Positions 58,369 through 64,000 of a DNA stretch of 64,000 bases are shown here, in pieces (position 1 is the first letter of the stretch; each line of letters begins with the position of its first letter). The position numbers and the translations under genes are program-made. The notes beneath the pieces were generated by a model. It was not told the DNA's origin and searched no databases. It worked only from the letters and a program-made list of their open reading frames with translations. The stretch covers positions 58,740 to 122,739 of the forward strand of contig JAIXMR010000082.1 of assembly GCA_025677835.1 (NCBI GenBank), read 5' to 3'. This DNA comes from Sporodiniella umbellata (Eukaryota; Mucoromycota; Mucoromycetes; Mucorales; Rhizopodaceae).

Positions 58369-59647
58369 GTCAATCAATTTATGCTATGATACAAAAAAGA
58401 TCATAGTAACTTAGTTATTTATATAGTTTTTTTTTTTTTCAAGGAAAAAAAAAGCGTACACATAAGTGTACTGCTTCTGCAAGTTTTGATAAAGCAGTTA
58501 ATTTTGGCTTTTTATTGATAGTATGTTATGTTTTAATACACTATGCCGGAAAAAAACCGGTACACTACAAAGAAAACACATTAAAAGACTCCAAATAAGT
58601 CGATTTTTACTCAATAACAAGCAAATGTTCTTATTTTATAAACAAACACTCTAACCATTGTTTTCAAAAAAAAAAAAAAAAAAAAAAGGCGGTATGACAC
58701 ATCAGCTTGAAAGAACTACTCTTACAATATTTGTTTGCAAATCTTGGTTACAGCTGTTTTTAACTTTTAGAGTATGAAAGGTATTAAAACCCCCCCCAAG
58801 TTGAGCAACAAAAAAAAAAAAAAGGATGTATGAACCTTTTCGATAAGGGATTCAAAGATACTATTTTAGTTATTGCAGCTCACAACAAAGAATTTTGTAT
58901 AATGCCGATCGTTTCAATTGAGGGATTTAACCTCTGTCAGTAAGTCGCATATTTCACACAGTATCTTCAAAAGATCTACTTTTAATTAGACTTCTTTTTT
59001 AATAAAAAAAAAAGTTGCAGTTGATAGGCAAGACTTACAGAAATCAATAAATTTAGAAATTTTTCTCTATAGTAATCATCAAACTACTATGATATATAGC
59101 TCTATTCAAAAAAAAAACTTTGGCTGGGAAATTTACACAAAATGGGCCGAATAGACGGCACTTAGTATTTTGAATATCAGACAATAAAAAACTCAATGTC
59201 ACGCAACATTCAAGCTGTAAATTGAGCATCAACCCGCAACATTTAACCGGTTTTTTATTTAACAAGACTTCAAATAGCTAGATAAATAAGGGATCAACCA
59301 CACAAGTGAGGCGTCTTTGAATGTGTAACGTACAGCTCTTACTATCACCACTTAGTGCTGAAGGAAGGGTATCTGTCAAGGAAGAATTGCAAGGAGGTAT
59401 TCTTCAATAGCTAATAAAGTACATAAACTATTTTTTTGAACATATGTTTTTGAGAAGTTCTGTAACCAAGTCCATTTCCTGAGTTACATCTTTAAACATG
59501 CAGAAATGTGTTGTAACTATTATATGTTATGAATGCGGCAAAGAAACAGCCTTGGTTACTTTAAAGCATCGCAATTGTTCTATAGACATAAAAAATACTT
59601 AAAAAAAAAAAAAACACACACACACTCTATCTATATCGTATGTTTAT
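58369..59647. other. Intergenic, no gene recognised
   Basis: AT-rich DNA between two P450 loci. A small hairpin CCGGAAAAAAACCGG lies at about 58546-58560. Short ORFs at 59053-59265 and 59533-59757 lack family features. Confidence 0.45.
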
Positions 59648-61396
59648 TTAAGCGAGATTTTTCTTTTCAAACCGAACAGCACCTGATAAGTTTCCACTGT
59701 ACCCATCTACACCTGACACTAAAATTTCTCCAACAGGGGTCATTTCATAGCTGTTAAGGAACAAAGAAACAATAGCTTTGATCTGTTGAACAGCAAACCA
59801 TCTTCCAGGACATGACCGCCTATGAAGTGACTTTTTTTTAATAAAGCTAGCTTTTTTTTTATATCTCTCTAATTTCTTACTTTCCCAAGCCAAAGCCCAT
59901 AAAATCCAAACCCGGTTTAGAAACCACTTTGTCTTGACCTACAAAACGAAAGCCTTGGAACTCCAATGGATCTTTAACGTCGTGCGTATGAGTATAGTAC
60001 GTGTTAATATACACTTGCTCTCCCGGATGAACCACCGCTCCCGATCTGAGCACTACATCCTTCTGTGTCACGTTCTTGTGAGGCAAAGCGATACCAATAC
60101 TACGCGTTCTTAAGCACTCACGAATAAAACTGTCTAGCCGGACCATTTGACGATAGTTTGCAGGCGAATATGGTACTCCATTAGCATTTACTTCTTTCTG
60201 TTCTTCTAAAAGGGCTTCTATATACTCGGGATGTTTCAACAATCGATACACTACATGACTTGCTGCCATCGAAGTTGTATGGACACCCACAAAAATGAAA
60301 ATTAAGACTACCGTAGTCAAAGCTTCTAAAAATTCCGGACTCTCTTTTTCTTCTTTCGAGTATTTATCTGTAATATAAGTCAAGATACCCAAGGTACTGT
60401 CTTTGGATGGAACTGTGTTGCCGGAATTTCTTTTGATTTCTTTTTCCAGGGCGGTTTTGATCAGTAAACGATGCTTTTTTATCGAGACTGCATGTGGGTA
60501 GACAAACCTAATAAAATTTAGAACAAAACGCTACAGCAGTAAATACTTACTTCATATAGAATTTGTTCAAAGTGGGAAAAATAACACGGAATAAGCCAGG
60601 CACCATCTCTTTACCAATTTCTGTTATCGAGTTTTCAAATGCATTCATCAGATCTTCATCTTCACATAACTCCTGACCTACAAAGGCACGTGCGCTGTAC
60701 TGGGATACCAGTGAACGTATAAATGGCGTAAGGTCAGGTATGACGGTACCTTTGCCTATTATACTTTCTGTTTTTTTCTTTAGCTATTTGAATGCGGTGA
60801 GATACGGTTTGGGGTTTAAAGACTTACCACTTCAAACGATTTTGGATTGTATTCTTCCAAGTTGGGTGTCAGATGCTTGACAATTGACTGCTTAATTAAA
60901 TTTATGTCTATTGTTTCCTTTTTACTAGGCTTATTTGCTGTTGCTTGACCCAGGAACTTTTGAAAGTTAAGCATTATGTTTTCGTATCATAAGAGTAGCT
61001 TACCTCGCCTTGCCCAGCTAAAAAACTTAGATCGGGGTGCATAAATACTTCTGAAGCATCTTCTGCTCCAACCACTGTCACCATTTCGCCATGAAGATGC
61101 ATGCGGAAAACTGAGCCGTATTCTTCAGAGCATTTCTTTGTAAATCCAAGCGCATTTCGATAATAATCTAACGTGGAGCCTAGAAAAGGAACTTTGTAAG
61201 GTACCACGGGTATATTTCTATTGGACTAATACCATAAAAAGAGTGAGTATGACTATAAAGATACGGTTTATATCTATATTCTTACTTTGCTTGATAATAG
61301 ATAGGAGGTGGATTTGATCAATAAAAAAGTAGTGGCTAAAGCCCCAAGTGAGATGTAAACGTTATCTATTTTTCTGTCTAGACTAAGATGGTTCAT
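59648..61396 (-). CDS. Cytochrome P450 monooxygenase, copy B
   Basis: Intact paralogue of the 47665-49422 gene on the opposite strand. Six exons in reading order: 61396-61286, 61225-61004, 60956-60828, 60783-60551, 60507-59881 and 59819-59648, giving 497 residues. Exon 4 is 233 nt in both genes and all five introns fall at equivalent positions. Features: N-terminal span (ISLGALATTFLLIKSTSYLL), VVPYKVPFLGSTLDYY, I-helix FVGVHTTSMAAS with the Thr pair, K-helix ECLR, and haem loop FGLGKRSCPGRWFA with the Cys ligand and Gly. The VGVHTTS and CPGRWFA motifs recall the fungal ent-kaurene-oxidase-like P450s, but the substrate is unknown. Copy B keeps the catalytic residues that copy A has changed. 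Confidence 0.9.
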
Positions 61397-62809
61397 ATTT
61401 TTTTTCTTTTTTTATTTAAAAGCAAAAAGGTGTACATTCGTTCTCTGTTCTGTTGAAACTTATATACATGCTTTTGATGTCAATATTTTACTATATATGG
61501 GATAAAATCGCCGAGGTTAAAAAAAGAACAAACAGACTTTGCCAGTCCCACTCGGCATATATTTACCCTTTATGGTAATTGCGTCGCTACTGTGAACAAA
61601 CACTAAAGTACTCAGCAATCTTGGCATCCATATTAAAGAAAAGAGGGAACGAAAAAGCCAGTAAGCAACCATAAAGGTAAAATCTTCACAATAAAGATTT
61701 TGACTATCTCTTGTTTCTTTTCTCCTTTTTTTTCCGAAAAAAAAAAAAAAAATATCGCAAAAGGAATAAATAGTATAACGCTAATGCAAATTGTTTAAAA
61801 TAGGTACTCTTCCACCTACAAAATATTTCCAGTGTCGATTAGCCACCACCAAAAAAGTTGGTCAGTTTTCTGAAAATTAATTGTCAGTCATATCTATGAT
61901 ACTTTTGGCTGACTCGACTTTAACTTCAGATGTGACTATAGGCTTTTTGACCCCATAGACGTCTTTTTAGTATGTGGGCTTTAGAGAGGGACATTTTTTT
62001 GGGCGATCTATGTTGGTTGAGTATTGGCCCTATCTTTTGTTTCTGTCTTACTAACATAGCTTCTTGGTAAACCTATAAGACGGCTAAGATTAAGTTGTTC
62101 TCTTATAGAAAGAGAAGATATTAGCTTTTCGTCGTCTTTAAATTAAAGCATGTAACGAATTTACGTGTAAAACTATTACTGCACGGCACTAGCTTTACAA
62201 ATCTTATCTTTGGTGTTAAATTGAATCATTAGGCTGATTTCCCACTTTTTTCTTTTTGCAGTGCAAACGGTATCAACACAAAATAATGGATGAAAAAAAG
62301 TGATTAAAAAAAGAGCAAAACTAAAAGTAGGTTTTATAATTCTGTAGCTAAAAATTATGTTTTGAATAGGTACTTAAAGGCACACTGACAGAAAAAGCTG
62401 TGTCTATTATCGGGACGATAAGAAATAGATAAAACTAAGTAGTTTTGGTTTACTTACAAGGAAAAAACACTGGCAGAGCAGCATTATCTGAAGCCTACAA
62501 CAGCGCATATTTGAAAGTTACATCAGGCTTTTGAAGATATTTTGTTTCCGACCTTGAGCTGCTTGGGCTAAAAATCCTTGTGGTTTTGATACAAAAAAGC
62601 GGTCTGATGGAAGCACTTGAAATTAGCTAAGCTTTAAAGTAAGAGTGCATGCATTCTTTTCAGCGAGGCATCTTGGGGTTTCTCCCTACAACTGCTTTAA
62701 GGCTAGACCAAAAAGTTTTTAGTAATATGAGTTCCCTAAAAAATTCCAAAAAAAAAAAAAAAAAAAAAACTTGACACACCAGGTGGAAAGAAAGCTAAGG
62801 TTTATCCGT
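61397..62809. other. Intergenic, no gene recognised
   Basis: 1.4 kb of AT-rich DNA upstream of P450 copy B. A poly-A of about 22 lies at 62747-62769. No coding frame seen. Confidence 0.45.
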
Positions 62810-63260
62810 TCAAATGCTTGGACCTTCAATATTACAAAAACGGCGGTTGTGGAAGATGTCTTTAACTAATAAAATCGTGTATTTCTATAAAAGTTTAGTC
62901 TTAATTCCTTCAATAACTCTTGAGCTAAGAGTTTCTAATTCCTTCAACTTACCTCTCTTGACTTCAAGATTTTCCAAAACTGTTAAACAGAGTAGAGCTC
63001 AGAAGAATAAGGAGGGAGGTATATATCTATATAGTCTCTGGCCACGATTAGTTTCGTGATGTCCTGTGAGGTATGGATGGCTGTATTGTCCATAGCTACA
63101 TGGAAGTTTCTCAGTTCAGGGAACTTGTACATCTCATCTAAAGTCTTAGAAATAAACTTCACATAATGCCCTGTGACATTTCCCTTTACCACCCTTTTAT
63201 CGACGGGCTTCTTTCTTTTTCTGCTTCCATCAAACTTTACTTACTTGGGCGTTAGAGGAT
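62810..63260 (-). pseudogene. Tc1/mariner-like transposase remnant
   Basis: On the minus strand one frame of about 80 codons is intact: RKRKKPVDKRVVKGNVTGHY, VKFISKTLDEMYKFPELRNF, then AMDNTAIHTSQDITKLIVAR (second catalytic Asp) and IYLPPYSSELY. Expected NPIEQFW is broken by a stop and frame change, followed by QFWKILKSREV and LLAQELLKE, then RVIEGIKT. The N-terminal third is missing. It is better preserved than the remnants at 6.5 and 12 kb, so a younger copy or another family member. Confidence 0.72.
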
Positions 63261-63334
63261 CTCAGATCTTCCAAGACGACATTAGCAAAATTTGTTTCCT
63301 TTGCTCGTTCCTCTCGAGACATGCATTCTCCTAG

Positions 63335-63964
63335 ACGCAACCATTGTTGGACTTACTAGATACGGACCAGCAAATCCCACCCTGTATTTCTCCTTTCACT
63401 TCCTTTACTACAACATTGAAAGAAGCATTCGGTGAAGTTAACGCTCAATTACATTTATAAACCGCCTTGCTAAATTTACGACAAGGAAAAGGATCTACCG
63501 CTGAATATACAGCCACCTTTCGCCGTCTTGCTTTACAAGCACAATACAATGATGCTGCGTTATTGGGAATCTTGCGTCAAAGCTTGTCAGAAGACATAAA
63601 AGATGTTCTCGCCACCCGTGTACTACCAGGCGACATTTGGTCTTTTGTTACTTGCTGTATAGAGCTCGACAACCTTATTCGTGACCGAGTATCTCAACGT
63701 AGATACCATACTAGCCATTATCATAAGAATCCTGGCTTCAAGCCAAGATTTTCTCCTTCTGTAGTTCTTACTACCCAATCCGTAACTAATAAGGCTGAAC
63801 CTATGGATCTAGATGCAACGCATACTAAAAAGTATATTCTCTTGTCAAATCAAGAAAAATAACGACGGCAAGAACTAAAATTATGTACGTATTGTGGTAA
63901 TGAAGACCATATTATAGTCAATCGTCTTAAAAGGTTGGAAAAAGGTCAAACCCAAGCTCAGTAA
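63335..63964 (+). pseudogene. Ty3-type retrotransposon gag remnant
   Basis: Gag-like reading frame interrupted by two TAA stops. The first part is TTLKEAFGEVNAQL, then a stop. LNLRQGKGSTAEYTATFRRL and LRQSLSEDIKDVLATRVLP follow, matching the retrotransposon gag pattern of LRQ, GS and EY...F. After a second stop comes a zinc knuckle, CTYCGNEDHIIVNR, in which the last Cys of CCHC is Arg. No protease or reverse transcriptase follows before the window ends. This is a fungal LTR-element fossil; no LTR is visible here. Confidence 0.75.
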
Positions 63965-64000
63965 GAGAGTGTATCTTAGGTTCAAAAATAAAAGACATTG

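Overview
This window is nuclear DNA from a fungus, most likely Mucoromycota (probably Mucorales). The genes are compact and intron-rich. Introns are short, mostly 39-80 nt, with GT-AG ends and CTAAC/TAAT-type branch sites. The DNA between genes is AT-rich and full of A/T homopolymers. One intron in the decapping-enzyme gene has all the marks of a U12-type AT-AC intron. The window also encodes INTS11, the Integrator endonuclease, which model ascomycete yeasts lack. Both points fit an early-diverging fungus. No bacterial-type features, CRISPR arrays, rRNA or convincing tRNA genes were seen. Exon joins were worked out by hand from reading-frame continuity, splice sites and family motifs.

Layout. 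1-6 kb: a C2H2 zinc-finger protein, a small divergent ORF and a FANCM/Mph1-type DNA helicase. 6-13 kb: gene-poor DNA with decayed Tc1/mariner-like transposase pieces and a TA-flanked 428-bp MITE, interrupted by DCP2. 12.8-19.8 kb: an Lsb1/Pin3-like SH3 protein, aspartyl aminopeptidase, a J-domain/TMEM185-like membrane protein and a mitochondrial adenylate kinase. 20-25 kb: largely empty apart from a very short shugoshin-like protein. 25.4-33.2 kb: a dense block with a Kre9-like GPI protein, a KA1-tailed Ser/Thr kinase, INTS11 and a GGA clathrin adaptor. 35.8-46.3 kb: an AAAP amino-acid transporter, small proteins, MAF1, a gene-plus-pseudogene duplication and a Ppn2-like polyphosphatase. 47.7-61.4 kb: two convergent P450 paralogues with matching intron positions, flanking an HMG-box protein, a Sec7-PH ArfGEF and a broken third P450. 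62.8-64 kb: remains of a Tc1-like transposase and a Ty3-type gag.

Most genes are housekeeping: DNA repair, chromosome segregation, mRNA decapping, Pol III repression, snRNA processing, and Golgi/endosome traffic through GGA and an ArfGEF. They do not form an operon-like system. The most unusual points are the AT-AC intron, the compact shugoshin, the J-domain/TMEM185 fusion, the ATG-only first exon of the aminopeptidase, the inactivated P450 and the layered Tc1/MITE remains.
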